This document shows, in pieces, positions 1 to 11,989 of a stretch of 64,000 nucleotides of DNA (position 1 is the first letter of the stretch; the number at the start of each line of letters is the position of its first letter). Origin of the DNA: Inia geoffrensis (taxonomy: Eukaryota; Chordata; Mammalia; Artiodactyla; Iniidae); the NCBI GenBank assembly GCA_036417435.1, contig CM070904.1, forward strand, positions 46,073,908-46,137,907. The letters are read 5' to 3'. Under the pieces are notes generated by a model. That model ran no database searches, was not told the DNA's origin, and was given only the letters and a program-made list of their open reading frames with translations. The position numbers and the translations under genes are program-made.

Positions 1-245
1 AACTTAAGAAATCAACACCTCAATTCAACATGCCTAAAGTGAAATTCAATTTTTTCTCCCCAAACATGTTCCTCTATCAGATTTTCTTTTTCATTATAGA
101 TAGTGGCAATGCCCACAGTCTCAAAGAAGATCAGAGTATGGCATTTTATTGACAGCCTTATTCATCAACACTCTAAGTTTCTGAATTACTAAATTCTGCC
201 TGTTTTACCTCTGAAATATAACTCAAATTCACCCACTCCTTTTAA

Positions 246-1240
246 AACAATTTTATTGAGATATAACTCAATTCATGTATCACACAATTCATCCATTTAA
301 AGTGTAAGATTCACTGTTTTTCAGTATTTTTACAGAGTTGTACAACCCATCATTACAATTTTAGAACACTTTGTCACTCCACCAAAAACAGCATCCATTA
401 GTAGTCATTCCTCACTCTCCTCTCAATCCTTCCTCTCTTGGGAAACCATGAATCTAATTTGTTTCTATAGATTTTACTCTTCTGGAGAGTTCATATAAAT
501 GGAATCATACAATATGTAGTCTTTCTTTTTTTGACCTGCATCTTTCATGTAACATGTTTTCGATGTTACATCATGTTGTCATACATATTAGTACTTCCTT
601 TTATTTCCAAATAATATCTCCTGTATAGATAGACCACATTTTGTTTATCCATTCATTTTGATTATTATACTTCTGGGCTATTATGAATGAAGCATCATGT
701 ACACATTATGTACATCATGTACACATGTTTACATGGACGTATGTTTTTATTTTTCTTGGGTATATACCGAGAATACATTTTCCTTTCTCTTGGGTATATA
801 CCTAGAATTGGAATTGCCGAGTCTTATGGTAACTCTACGCTTAATGTTTGAAGAACTGCCAAACTTTTCTCCAAAATGGCTGCAACATTCTACATGCCCA
901 CTAGCAATGTATAATTCTAGTGTCTTCACATCTTTACCAACATTTGCCTTTATCTGTCTCGCTGATTATAACTATCCTAGTAGAAATGAAGCCATGTCTC
1001 ATTGTGGTTTTGATTTGCATTTCTGCAGTGGCTAATGTGTTCACTGGTTATTTATATATCTTCTTCAAAGAAATGTTTACTCAAATAATTTTCTGATATT
1101 TTAACTTGATTATCATTTATTATTGCATTTTAAATGTTCTTTATATATGCCTATCAAGTCCTTTATCAGATGTATAATTTGAAAATATTCACTCCCATTC
1201 TGTAGGTTATCTTTTTACCTTCTCGATGGTATCATTTGTC
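246..1240 (-). mobile_element. Old L1 (L1M-class) 3' end, 5'-truncated, antisense
   Basis: On the plus strand this begins with the reverse complement of an L1 tail (TTTTATTGAGATATAACTC) and proceeds through the usual antisense 3'-UTR phrases (GTACAACCCATCATTACAAT, GGAATCATACAATATG). It then enters the antisense 3' end of ORF2 (TCTTGGGTATATACC, TTGTGGTTTTGATTTGCAT, TTCTCCCATTCTGTAGG variant). The phrase TCTTGGGTATATACC occurs twice (near 755 and 788), so a short internal duplication is likely. No ORF2 frame survives; a 112-codon plus-strand frame here is an antisense artefact. Divergence from the remembered consensus is high and no target-site duplication was found, consistent with an old insertion. 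The subfamily (L1MB to L1ME) cannot be decided by eye. Confidence 0.9.
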
Positions 1241-1349
1241 ACCCATTCATTTTTTTCCCACAGTAAACATTTGAATTCAGGTCCTTACGATTTCTGGATC
1301 ATTTCTGAATTGTTCCGTAGACTTCCAAATGGACTCTTGTCTTCAGTTC

Positions 1350-1930
1350 ACTGGGTAGTTGTCAGCTGTCCCTAAAACCAATAATCAGACTGCCATCTCT
1401 TCTTCACAAACTATTTGTGGATTCTCTTTGTCCTTAGAATAAATCCCATCTCTTAAAAATGGCGTCAAATGGTTTTAAATACTGGCTCCAACCTAGAATT
1501 TTGGCATTATTTCAGATATCAATGACCTTCTACTCCCATGACGTTTGCACTCCCATCACCCCAGCCCAATTTTTAGGTTATTTAAACAATTACTTCTATA
1601 TCCCTGTGCTTTCGCTCATGTCTGAAGCATCTTTCTCTCCTTCCATCTCCACCATCAAATCTGTATGTATCCTTTATGCCATACTTGGAAATCAACTTCT
1701 TTGGAAAGCCTTTTTCTATCACTATGTCCCCAGCACAAGCTTAGCATTTGTTACATTCTCTTTTACGGAAATGGAATGGAAATGTATGAGTAAACATTAT
1801 ATAGTTATGATGCATCTTTTAGTAGTTGTTAAGCTACTTTCTTATGTAATAGGGCCATATACCATTATGTGTGTTCCATGTCCAAAATGTATTGCATATA
1901 TCAGGTGCATGTTTGTTTAATGAATAAATA
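1350..1930 (+). repeat. L2-like LINE 3' remnant
   Basis: Phrase order matches the 3' part of L2-class repeats. First comes a 'CTTTGTCCTTAGAATAAATCC' stretch, then a C/T-rich middle with 'CTTTCGCTCATGTCTGAAGC'. Next is 'ATCCTTTATGCC...CTTTGGAAAGCCTTTTTC', corresponding to the family's ATCCTTCAAG...GGAAGCCTTCCC. It ends 'GTTTGTTTAATGAATAAATA', like the L2 tail. A 153-codon frame lies inside (1459-1920); it has no recognisable domain and is best explained as chance within the repeat. Similarity is by eye only and the element is very diverged. Confidence 0.5.
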
Positions 1931-2284
1931 CGAAGATTAAAATTTTGTAAGAGATCACTTAGAATTTGTCACATTAAGAAATAATCATTTACTTTATGAA
2001 GAAGTCAATTGCAAAGTGTTTTTCATTTGTTAACTTGTTCGTTTTCACCTTGAAATACCTTAAGGAAAATTTCATTATATATTGGAACATAATTTATTTA
2101 CAGTCTACTTTCAGGATATCTGTATCAGCATGACTGGTACCTCAATATTGTCACTTTTACAAAAGGACTTCTGTAATTCATGTTATCAGTGAACTTGATT
2201 ACAGAAATCGGGTACTTTACTTTGTTTTATTTCTCTTTTCCTTCAGCAGTTTGCACCAATGGGAAATGTCACATTTTTTATCTT

Positions 2285-2385
2285 GCTCATTTTTAGCCTT
2301 AGTTCCCTTATCAGTAAAACAATTCTATTAGATCAGATGATTTCCAATGTTCCATTTAAATCCTAATATTTGTCAGTGATGGGCA
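2285..2385 (-). repeat. Possible MIR/L2-tail-related fragment
   Basis: 'AGCCTTAGTTCCCTTATCAG' followed by 'AAAACAATTCTATTAGATCAG' resembles the widespread mammalian tail 'gcctcagtttcctcatctgtaaaatg...ttggactagatga'. This tail is shared by several MIR/L2-class repeats read antisense. Only about 100 bp fit and divergence is high. Confidence 0.4.
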
Positions 2386-2626
2386 TTTGCATAAGATCTC
2401 TGTAAGCAATCACAAATTTTGGATATTATTTTCCCCATTTACATTTGCCAACTGCATTTAAATTTCAGTTCTTCATTTAATGGAAATACCGTTAAATTGT
2501 TTCAGCTCTTCCAAGATAGTGGTGCCTTTCACTTTTGGAGACTTAACTTAGGATATGCATGAAATTTCCACAGTTGTAAAGCTGAGCCAGTGATCCATTC
2601 TTTGCCTCTAACTAGTTCTTGATAAG

Positions 2627-2652
2627 AATTTGTGAATTCAAATTCACAAATT
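2627..2652. repeat. 26-bp near-perfect inverted repeat
   Basis: Two 12-base arms (AATTTGTGAATT and its complement) are separated by two bases. The motif GAATTTGTG recurs just downstream near 2662. It may be a replication-slippage product; no function is implied. Confidence 0.8.
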
Positions 2653-2734
2653 TGTGAATAAGAATTTGTGGTCAATTTATACTTTTCCTTTCCCTTGAAT
2701 TCCCAATGTGATTTTCCATTTTCTGCCTTTACTG

Positions 2735-2895
2735 GCTAATCACTACAATGACATGATGAGGTATATATTATTAAATCCAATTTATACATAAGAAAACTGA
2801 GAATCAGAAAGGTTAAGTGACTTATCCAAGATTTTCTTGACAGGAAGTAGAAAAATCTGAATGTGACTTCAACTCACATTTTACAGTTTCATACT
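2735..2895 (+). repeat. MIR SINE fragment
   Basis: The MIR core and 3' part are in sense orientation: 'GATGAGGTATATATTATTA', 'AGAAAACTGAGAATCAGAAAG', then 'GGTTAAGTGACTTATCCAAG', matching the MIR phrases for Alu-age-preceding tRNA-derived SINEs of mammals. The 5' tRNA-like part is absent. Confidence 0.85.
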
Positions 2896-3059
2896 CCCAC
2901 TGAATAGATCTAGTTTAAAAAACCCACAAAACTCATGCATGTTGAGGCTTTCCAGGTGAATTATTTTCCTATAAGTCTACATGGGCTTTTAAGTCTGAGT
3001 CTAAAATCATGAAATTGGGATATAAGGAAAGAAACAATTTATTAAGCTTTATGGATCGA

Positions 3060-3215
3060 AATTTGAGTCTCAGTCCACGACAGCACGATCTAGCCTCATA
3101 CTCCTTCTTCACAATTCAGTGAATCTCTCTGGGCTCAGTGTTTTTTCTTCTTTCAAAGAGGAAAACATTGCTCACCTTGCATGGGTTTTGTAAAGATGAT
3201 AGCTGTTACTGTTAT
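3060..3215 (-). repeat. MIR SINE fragment, antisense
   Basis: The region is read as the reverse complement of MIR. 'TTCAGTGAATCTCTCTGGGC' corresponds to 'cacttaacctctctgagcctcag', followed by 'CAAAGAGGAAAACATTGCTC' and 'GGGTTTTGTAAAGATGATAG'. It is strongly diverged and its ends are approximate. Confidence 0.6.
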
Positions 3216-3409
3216 TTCAGTATAAAATTTTAATCTAAGAAAGCACTAGAAGAAGCTAGAAAACCATGTGGACTTAAAAAAAATGTATATAGGTTTTAAA
3301 ACAGATCAAAGTTAATTACTTTCCCCCCAAAAATAATTCAACTACTCTTTTAAATAATGATTTTTTTCAATTATTATATAATTTCAATACACGCTATAAA
3401 GTCAATTAA

Positions 3410-6276
3410 GAGATTTCTAATCTGGACAAGATGGTATAAAATCCTTTTACCCTGCATCTCTCCTCTAAGGACAACTATATACCCCAGAAAGGGTACAAGA
3501 CAAAAAGCAAACAACTATGAAAGGTTGTAAGAAGAAGGTCAGCTGGTTTAGGACACCAGGACTGGAGGAACAAGCACAACTGTGGCATTGCATTTTGTTT
3601 TGTGACCCTCACCCGATAGAGGAAGGCTACCCAGATCCAGCATTTCCCAAATCCTAACCTAGCAACAGAAAGCAGGTCATTCTTCCCCAAAGAGAAGTTC
3701 CTCTGACAATATCAGGGGAGCGTGACACCACCAGAAAGGGGGATCATTTTGGGAGCACTGCCAGAAACAAAAAGCCAGGGGATGCTCTCTCATTCCCCAC
3801 CAGGCCTGAAACTCCACTCATCATCCAAAGAGATACCAAAATAGGCAGGCAGAGCCGGCAGAAGAGACAAGATAGGGCAGGTGGCCTGGTCCAGGAAGCC
3901 TTGTAGTCCCTACATGACTAAGTTTCTCCTACCCTGCCCAGAGTTACCAGAAGGTCAGGCAGAACCGACACAAGGAACAAAGTCAGAGCAAGCAGCCTGG
4001 TCCAGGCAGGCTTTTCATCTCAGTGGGATACAGATTGTCCCTCCCTGCCAAAAGACACTGGTTTAAGCAGGTGGGGCAAGGGACTCAGCTACAACAAGAA
4101 GCTCAGTCTGAGAAACACCTATGTCCCTGTAAGCAAAAGACTCTTCTCTCCCACCCAGAAACACCATGGAAGAAAGGCACTGGTAGGGGAATCTCACTAC
4201 ACCCTCACCCACTGAGAGATATCTGGCAGTCAGGCCTAAGGAAATCCCTTATACACCCTGAGGCAGCAGGCAACAGTTGGAGCCACAATAACAACAGCTA
4301 AACCAGGCAGGTCAAGATAATACCAAAAGACCCTGATAATTAAACTGGCGTTGGTATTACAGCTACAAATGTAGGCCAAGACGTGTGTGCTAAATCTGAC
4401 TGCTAAAAATTTTTTAAAAGTTAAATAGGACCCAGATTCTCCTAACATAATACAAAATGTCCAGGATACAAAACAAAAACAAAAACAAAAACAAAAAAAC
4501 CATCATAGCAAGAACCAAGAAAAGACAACTTAAATTTTAAAAAAGCAATGAACTGATGCCAATACCAAAATGAATCATATGCTGGAATTAGATGACAAGA
4601 CTTTTAAAGCAGCTGTCATAAAAATATTTTGATAAATAATTACAATGTCTCTTGAAACAAATTAAAAAAATAGAAAATCTGAGCAAAGAAACAGAAGTTA
4701 TAAAAATGAACCAAACTAAAATTATAAAAATGAAAATTACCATAACAGGAAAAAAAAAGGTCTTGGATGGGCTCAGCTGTAGTGTAGAGATGACAAAAGG
4801 ATGCATTGGTGAACAAAACAATTGATGCAATCTGAAAAATAATGAGAAAATAGGCAGAAAACAACAACAACAACAAAAATGAGCAAAGACTCAATATTTG
4901 TATTATTCAAGTCCCAGAAGAAGAGGAGAAAGAAATTGGGACTAAAAGAGGATTTAAAAAAATAATGATTGAAAACTTCATAAATTTGGTAAAAGACAAA
5001 CCCACAAAGAAGTTGAGCAAATTCCATACAAAGAAATCCATGTTAAGACACATCACAATTAAACTTTCGAAAACTAAAGAGAGAGAAAAAATTATATTGA
5101 AAGCAGCCAAAATAAATGACACCCCACCTAAAGAGACAGTTTGGATTGTAATGAATTTCTCATTTTAAACTGTGGAGGCCAGAGGCAAAGGCACACTATT
5201 TTCCAAGTGATGAAAGAAAAGAACAAAGGAAAAAATCTTCAGCGTCTAGGACTAAAAAAGAAGTTTTAAACTTGACACAAAAAGTATAATCCATAATGGG
5301 GAAAATTGATATAGATATATTGAACCTCATGAAAATTAAAATATTTTGCTTGGTGAAATCTCATATAAAGAGAATAAAAAGACTACCTACAGTCTGGGAG
5401 AAAATATTTGAAAACCATATACCAGACAAAGGACTAGTGCCTAGGATATATAAATAACTCTCAAAACTGAACATTAAAAAAATTCCAATTAGAAAACTGG
5501 CTAAATATATGACCAGATATTTTACTCAAGAGGATATATAGATGGTAAATACGCATATGAAACGATGTTTAGCATCATTAGTCATTAAAGAAATGTAAAT
5601 GAAAACTACAATGACATATCACTAAATTCTTATAAGAATGGCTAAAATTAAAAAAAAAATTAGTGACAACAACAAATGCTGATAAGGATGTAGAGAAACT
5701 GGACCATACATTGCTGATAGGGATGTAAAATGGTACAGAAACTCTGGAAAACAATTTGGTGGCAGTTTTTAGAAAACTAAATAACCAACTACCATACATG
5801 TCAGAAATCGAACTTCTGGGCTTTTATCCCATCAAAATAAAAATTATATTCACACAAAGACCTGTACACAGTAGTTTTTGGCAGCTTTATTTTCAATAGT
5901 CAAAAAATTGGTTAAGCAAAGTGTGGTACATCTGTAACAGACTACTTACTACTCAACAATAAAAAGGAATAAACTATCCATACACAAACCTTGAAACAAT
6001 CTTCAAAGAATTATGCTGAGTAAAAAAAACCCCAAACTTATATACTGTATGATTCCATTTATATAACATTTTCAAAATTACAACATTGAGAAGTGGAGGA
6101 GAGATTAATGGTTGCTAGGGATTAGAGATGGGCATGGGAGTGAACACAATAGAGGGTTTAGTCATAAAGGGAAACGTGAGGGATCCTTGTGGTATTGCAA
6201 TTCTTTAATATCTTAACTGCAGTGGTAGATACATGAACCAATAAAGTGACAAAACTGTGTAGGAGTTAATGCATGT

Positions 6277-6307
<31 letters not shown>

Positions 6308-6490
6308 TGAAAGTAAGTAAAACAACGGGAGAACTATGAATAAAATTTTTGGATTCTGTCAGTGTCAATATCCTGTTTGGGATATTGTACTATAGTTTGC
6401 AAAGTCGTGTTCAAGGGTTCTCTCTGTATTCTTTCTCGTAACTGATGCAAATCTACAGTCATCTCAATTTTTAAAAATGATTAAAACTAC
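3410..6490 (+). mobile_element. Old L1 (L1ME-type), internally deleted, both ends present
   Basis: The 5' UTR-like part (3410 to about 4640) opens 'CTGGACAAGATGGTATAAAA' and contains the spaced 'CATCTCTCCTCTAAGGACAA' block. ORF1 remnants follow at about 4560-5250. They can be recognised as the coiled-coil stretch with 'GAAACAGAAGTTATAAAAAT', then 'TCCCAGAAGAAGAGGAG' and 'AAGAAATCCATG...AGACACATCACAATTAAACT'. At about 5255-5280 the sequence jumps to the C-terminal end of ORF2 ('CTGGGAGAAAATATTTG', 'GGACTAGTGCCTAGGATATA'), so endonuclease and reverse transcriptase are missing. The 3' UTR ('ATACTGTATGATTCCATTTA', then a CA run, then 'GTCAATATCCTGTTTGGGAT') ends near 6490. All reading frames are broken by many stops. 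A fusion of two separate L1 fragments is the alternative to an internal deletion. Confidence 0.85.
6278..6305. repeat. (CA)14 microsatellite inside L1 3' UTR
   Basis: This is an uninterrupted CA dinucleotide run. It sits where L1ME-type 3' UTRs typically carry a CA/TG stretch, so it was probably seeded by the element and expanded afterwards. Confidence 0.95.
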
Positions 6491-6628
6491 AAAATAGAAG
6501 TCCATTAGTCCAAAATTCTTATAGTGAAAAGCATTCTGAGTTGAAAATCATTGTTCACATAGTGCCATGAAAACACAACTCCATTTATTGTCATATATAA
6601 GCAATGATGCCGGGGCTCACCTACAGTG

Positions 6629-6630
<2 letters not shown>

Positions 6631-6672
<42 letters not shown>
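6631..6672. repeat. (GT)21 microsatellite
   Basis: Forty-two bases of perfect GT repeat lie in non-L1 DNA just downstream of the L1 end. Its length and purity make it a likely polymorphic locus. Confidence 0.97.
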
Positions 6673-6676
<4 letters not shown>

Positions 6677-7062
6677 GGAGGGTCTTTTTGGAAAATTTTA
6701 AGATATCCTCAGTATAGCTAAGCGTTGAAAATTTTTCCTTCATTATGTTTATGATTCTGTTCTCTCTAATGTCAAGGCATTTAACTCAGAGAAGATTAAC
6801 TGTATTAATATTATTGTTATTCTTGATATCCTTCTCTGAAATTTCCAACAGTTGATCCTTTCTTATCTCATATATTTTCTCTCATACTTTTACCTCTATG
6901 TATTTTTATTTTATATTCAGGGAAATTTCTTCAAATTTATCTTTCAATCTTACTAAATTTTGGTTTTAGTTTCCAAGAAACCCTGCTTATTTTGTGATTA
7001 CTTATTTTTCACTGTATGTTTTTTAATGGATGCAATACATTTTTTTTACTCTCTCACTGAAG

Positions 7063-7095
7063 TTTTTTTTTTTTTTTAATTGAAATATAGTTGAT
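7063..7095 (-). mobile_element. Hyper-truncated L1 tail, antisense
   Basis: A T15 run is followed by 'AATTGAAATATAGTTGAT', the reverse complement of the L1 3' terminus seen elsewhere in this window (compare 43520). Only about 18 bases of element sequence precede the break into unrelated DNA. A coincidental match is possible. Confidence 0.4.
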
Positions 7096-7870
7096 GTCTC
7101 TGAAGACTCTAATTAGAATTTTGGTTTTCTGTTTCTTAGCTCCATTTATTATTATTTTTTTTCTGTTTCCTATCTTCTGGGTAAGGGTTTGGCACATGGT
7201 CATTTTGCTGGAGAACCCTTAAGTGCAAGAATGGGAATGGGGGCACTAATGTCCATTATTTCTGCCCAAGTCATCCATAAAATGTTGTTTTATTTAAAAC
7301 AATGAAGCGATCTTCAGTCACCCCACTTACATGGTAGAACCCCGGATAGGCATGGGCAATCACCCCTGTGATTTCACATTTGACCCGACTTCTCACTCCT
7401 GCCTTCTGGAACCTGGTAGGCAGTTCAGCCAGCTCACTGGTTACAATACTTTTTGCTTGTCAACTAGACTGTGGCTTCTCATGTCATCATTCAACACTGT
7501 TTCTACTGTTTTCTGTCTTCTAGAAATTTACTAACATTTCTCATTTTTTCATGGCCTCCAAAAATTCTTTATTGTGGTCTGTGCTATTTGTTTTGTTTTA
7601 CTATTATTTCAATGTGCCAAGAGAAAAAAGAAATGTGTATTTGTGTTGTCTGAAATTTTCAAACATGTCACCATTAAAATATTCTCAACATAAAAATATA
7701 ACTGTTGTACATTTTACCAGTAGTAATTTAAAAATCAATAAATATTTTTCTTTTCCTCCAGAAAAATAATTGAAAACTAAAGCCATAATTATATTTGACA
7801 AGCTAACAAAGAATGGAATCATGGATTCCTTTCATCTTACAACTCATGCTGCAAGTGACTTTAGCTACTA

Positions 7871-7910
7871 GCCTTTCACAATTAAAATAAGCCTTTGACA
7901 ATTAAAACTA
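7871..7910. repeat. 20-bp imperfect tandem duplication
   Basis: The two adjacent units GCCTTTCACAATTAAAATAA and GCCTTTGACAATTAAAACTA differ at three positions, indicating an old local duplication. Confidence 0.85.
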
Positions 7911-8247
7911 AGTAAATTCAGTGTCTTCCAAAGTATTTTGAAATTCTTATTATAGTTTTGTTTATCTATAGAGAAGGATTTCCCCATATTATTTGTTACT
8001 GAGTCAGTGCTAGGCATAGAGTATTCAATCAATTAATATTTGTTATGATCCCAGGTATAATTTTAATGTCTAGTGAAATGCAGCTTTGTGCTCTGTGAAT
8101 CTTGGTTTTCTTTTTTTTTGCCAACTGTGAATATCGGTTTTCTAACATCATCCTTCCCACCCCAAAATAATCAGTCTCCCTTCTAACCTTGTCATACGTT
8201 TCACTGACAGTAAAGTCACTCATCTCAGTGGAGCAGAAATAAAAGCA

Positions 8248-8289
8248 GAATCATTGTTTGGAACTACTGAATCATTGTTTGGAACTACT
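8248..8289. repeat. Perfect 21-bp tandem duplication
   Basis: A 21-base unit beginning GAATCATTGTTTGG occurs twice head to tail without a mismatch, implying a recent slippage or repair event. Confidence 0.95.
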
Positions 8290-9303
8290 GACACATTGTA
8301 CATTTATTTTATTTAGTTCAAGAACCAAAACATCCAAGTCATCTTAACCATGCCAATAATAGGAAAATATCTTTTGAGCCCTTCAATCTCTTAACAGCTA
8401 CAAAACTTCAATTAGGCACCTATTTCTTCCTGCCTGACATCCTATTTCTCAGTGAGGCCATTTTGTGTAACTCTGTGTTCCTTATTAGAAGACTGGAACA
8501 AAAGCAATGATGAAAATAATCACCATGGAAAACACTTAAAACACAGGAAAAAAAGCAATCATGAACACTCCTAAGTTATCCACTTTCTGTGAAGATTTCT
8601 GTGAAGATAAAATATTATTTATCATTTGGAGGCTACTGTTAAAGATTCAATTAGTAGTGAAGGAAGAGAGGAACAGAAAGTTTGTGTTAAGCCAGCTTGA
8701 CTTGGAATAAGTAAACATTGACCCTGTGGCTTTCTCTTGTTTCTCTGTATAGCTGCAAAAAAAAAGAGATAAGGTTCTCAGAATTTTAAAAAGGGCCTAA
8801 GTCAGAGCAGTAAATTAATGTAATTGTGTAGTTATAAAACCATCGTGAAAGTTTAACTTTCTTACAGTCAGGCTTGGACCAGGCAATGGTTTACTTCCCA
8901 TGGTATAAACAATAGAAACATAAAATTCAAATTTAATTTTTGTTTATCTTACCTGTAGACCTTGAAGATTGAAGGAGGAAGCAGGGTAGGGTAGGGAAAC
9001 TGTCTAGATTGTTCTAACATTTTTCAAAATTATTCTCCTTTATCAACTAGAACAACTGAATAAGCAATGGTTACTCTCCATGTTACTCCCATTGTTCTAT
9101 CTAGAAATATTATTCTTGCTCAGATAATAATTAGGGTAGAGCTCCTTATTTTAGTACAAATGAAGTTTTACTCAAAGAAGCCAACTACTATAATAAACAA
9201 TCCTGAAGTATCAGGGGCTGAACAAAAATGAACGTTTATTTCTGGCTAATATCACAGTCCAAATCAAGGACCTTTGCTCTACAGTGTCATTCACTGGATC
9301 CAT

Positions 9304-9421
9304 TTTCCTTCCTTCCTTCCTTCCTTCCTTCCTTTCTTCTTTCCTTCCTTCCTCCCTTCCTCGCTTCCTTCCTTCCTCCCTCCTACCCACCCTCTCTCCC
9401 TTCCTTCTTTCCTTTCCTTCT
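9304..9421. repeat. (TTCC)n polypyrimidine tract
   Basis: About 118 bases are almost entirely C and T, with a TTCC tetranucleotide core degenerating into CCCT units. Only three non-pyrimidines were noted. The proline/serine-rich small frames across it are artefacts of the repeat. Confidence 0.95.
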
Positions 9422-11989
9422 CAAATAGACCTTTGAAACTGGTCTGGGCAAGTAGCTGTTTTGATCAGTGACAAATATTAAGCTTTATTTGCTTAATATT
9501 GCTATCTGATAATCAGGCTAGTCAAAATTCTGGCCCTGTAACAAAATGCCTATGCTTCTAAAAAATCTTTTTCTAGGCTGTGTTTTCATTGTTCCTTATC
9601 ATAAAGAAGCCATGATCATGCAGGATCATTAAGATATCCTGTTTTCTAAGATTAAGAGCTTTCTCACTTCACTAAAAAAAAAAAAGGGAGGGGAACCAGT
9701 CCTGAGCTGGCTTCGTGGGCTTGTGACCTTTGCAGTTGCAGAAGTCTCCTTACTCACAAGGGTACCGTGTTTGGTTCTGATATCAGCAACTTGAAATACT
9801 TAAAAACTGTATTTTTTAAAATTATGTTTTGTAAGTTAAGTCTAAGGGACAGTGGAGCATGCGCATGAACAGAGGCTTTATGGGCGTTAAGTGTGTCCGC
9901 CTCCTTCCCCTGCAGTTCAAGGCTGTTCAAGCAGTGTTCACAGTGCTTGGTGAGCACGAAATTCCCATTAGCTTTTCTGATTTAGTGGGCTATGCACTTC
10001 TTAGGACTTCTGCATCCTTACTGGATCCTCTAATTCTTGCTAGCAAATGAAGAAGGAAGGACATGGTGGAGAATTGGGAATTTTTAAATTTAATTGTATT
10101 CAATTTAATTTAAATTAATTTTATTTTATTATTTTATTTAAGGGTCCATCTCTCAAAGTGGCATATATCACCTCTGTCACTGTCATGTGGCACTTCAACT
10201 TGCTTTATCATGAGATTTAGTATAAAATATTTCTTTGATGACTTCTACCCAAAGCAGTTTAGCTTTTCAAAGTAATTGGTCCTAATTAAGAGTGTCACAT
10301 CATGGAAATCATGGGCTCCAGTGATGGCTCTGGTGCTGCCTTCCCTTTATACATTCTCCCTAAAGTGTTTTCCTTCTCAATAGCATATTACTGCTATTTT
10401 TAAAGAATGTCTATTATATCACCCAGTCCTAAATCTCTTTTTCTACCTTTGTTGTGACTAATCTTACTTCTAAAAGGAACACAGTTATTTGAATTACATG
10501 AGAATTGAATTACTATAGTTGAATGAGGGTTAGGGGAAAAAAGGAACAAATATAAATGTAAGTGTATATGTACCAACTCAGAGTTAAATCTAGTATCCAT
10601 AACATATTTTTCTCAAAATCATCTCTTCTCTTTATGTTAAAGGCAGTTGTTTTGAATTCTGATATAATGTAGCCTGCCAACCCAATGCAGAGATTTTTCT
10701 TAAAGCGATTTCATTTGGTACCCCCCCAAAACAAAAAATCTACTTTTTTCTCATTTTTTAATTAGTAGCAGCACAATTGTTTCTTAGATTTTGAGAGGCA
10801 TGTTCAGAAAATACAGTGTGGTTCAATGAAAGAAAATCACATTTTTATTCTTCCTCAGACAACTTTGATTTAGTTCAACTATTTCTGTAAGAATGAAAGT
10901 TCTGCTTGAATGCCCAATGCTTGATTTCCACCGTGCTTCATCTTTTTGTTCCTTATCAATAGGAGAATCTGGAGAAAGGAAGAGGGTTCACATTTGAAAA
11001 AGAGAGGAGAAAATTGGAGAAGCAATTCTATTTTTATTTTCCCTCACCTCACCTGTGTGGGGAATAATGATGGGAACTCTGTAAGATAAACTCACCAAGC
11101 ACAGTTTCTGGTAATGCTTAAAACATACCTGTAGGAGAAGGAAGAAAGAAACCCCTCAGGTGCAGGAGACTTTGATGTTTGTTTATCAAGAAATTTTAAT
11201 AACATAAAACAACAAAAAAAAGAATTTTTATTTGTATTAGAATAAGTCAATTATGTACTTGAGTATTAGTCAACTTTCCCTAATTTATACAATGATAGTA
11301 AGTAACCCTAACATCTTAGTAGCATATATGACATTGTGTTTTATGTCTGTGGCTGTCATGTGCTTTGCCTCTACTCTACATGCCATCACCTTCCAGAACA
11401 CAGGCTGAAGGAAGAACCCCATTTGGGATGCACTATTCTCATGGCAATGGTAAAAGAGCAACATAGTTGATGGGGACAGACAACAGCACGTAAAGCTTCA
11501 TTTAAAATAGGCTTGTACGACATCTGGTTTTATTGGCTGAAATAAGTCACATGGTCACACTTGACATTGGAGAGAGGAAGTATATTTCACCTACAGGGAG
11601 GTAATGTAAGTCACATAGCCATGTGCCAAAGTATGTAAACCTCCAATACAAAAGGAGAGAAGAGCAAATGATTTGAAATCATAATGCAATCTGCCATACA
11701 TGTTGACACACTTTCTAGTAGGAAGAAAGCTATTATTTTTCTTTCTTAAAAAACTGAGTTCTTCAAATTACATCTTCTATGTTGTAAAAGTTATAGAAAT
11801 CAGAGTAGAAACATTTTAATATTGTAATGTTTTGGGTAATTGCAAATTTAAGGAGATAATATAAAAATTCAGAGGAAGCTAAAGGATTCATTAATACCAT
11901 ATTTCTTTTTTCTACTAAGAGAGGAAAACATTTTAATCAGAGAATACTAGTTTTTTACTTCAAGTATATTCTGTTTTTCTTTAGGAATC
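9422..11989. other. Unrecognised DNA
   Basis: No exon, RNA gene or confidently named repeat was seen. A TTTTA-rich patch lies at 10085-10141. The stretch 11280-11680 contains the phrase 'AAGTCACATGGTCACACTTG', common in some old mammalian interspersed repeats, but I cannot name a family. Confidence 0.5.
10085..10141. repeat. AT-rich low-complexity patch (TTTTA/TTTAA units)
   Basis: This is a run of T and A only, apart from isolated G/C bases, with repeated ATTTTATT units. Confidence 0.8.

Larger units (their letters stand above)
1931..2734. other. Mostly unrecognised AT-rich DNA
   Basis: No gene or RNA was seen. The segment contains a MIR-like tail near 2285-2385 and a short inverted repeat at 2627-2652, both listed separately; the rest matches nothing I recognise. 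Confidence 0.5.
6673..9303. other. Unrecognised AT-rich DNA with small local duplications
   Basis: No host gene was seen. Within it are a 33-bp L1 tail (7063-7095), a 20-bp imperfect tandem duplication (7871-7910) and a perfect 21-bp tandem duplication (8248-8289). The frames of 60-73 codons around 7331-7769 overlap each other, lack codon structure and look like chance. Old repeats below my detection limit are likely. Confidence 0.5.

Noticed and set aside
1459..1920. 153-codon plus-strand frame
   Set aside because: It lies inside an L2-like remnant, has no recognisable domain and no exon context.
9228..9471. Ser/Pro/Leu repeat peptide (SFLPSFLPSFL)
   Set aside because: Translation of the TTCC microsatellite, open in several frames.
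9840..10050. Possible processed pseudogene (63-codon frame with CpG-containing GC-richer text)
   Set aside because: No recognisable protein similarity, no A-tail and no flanking duplication.
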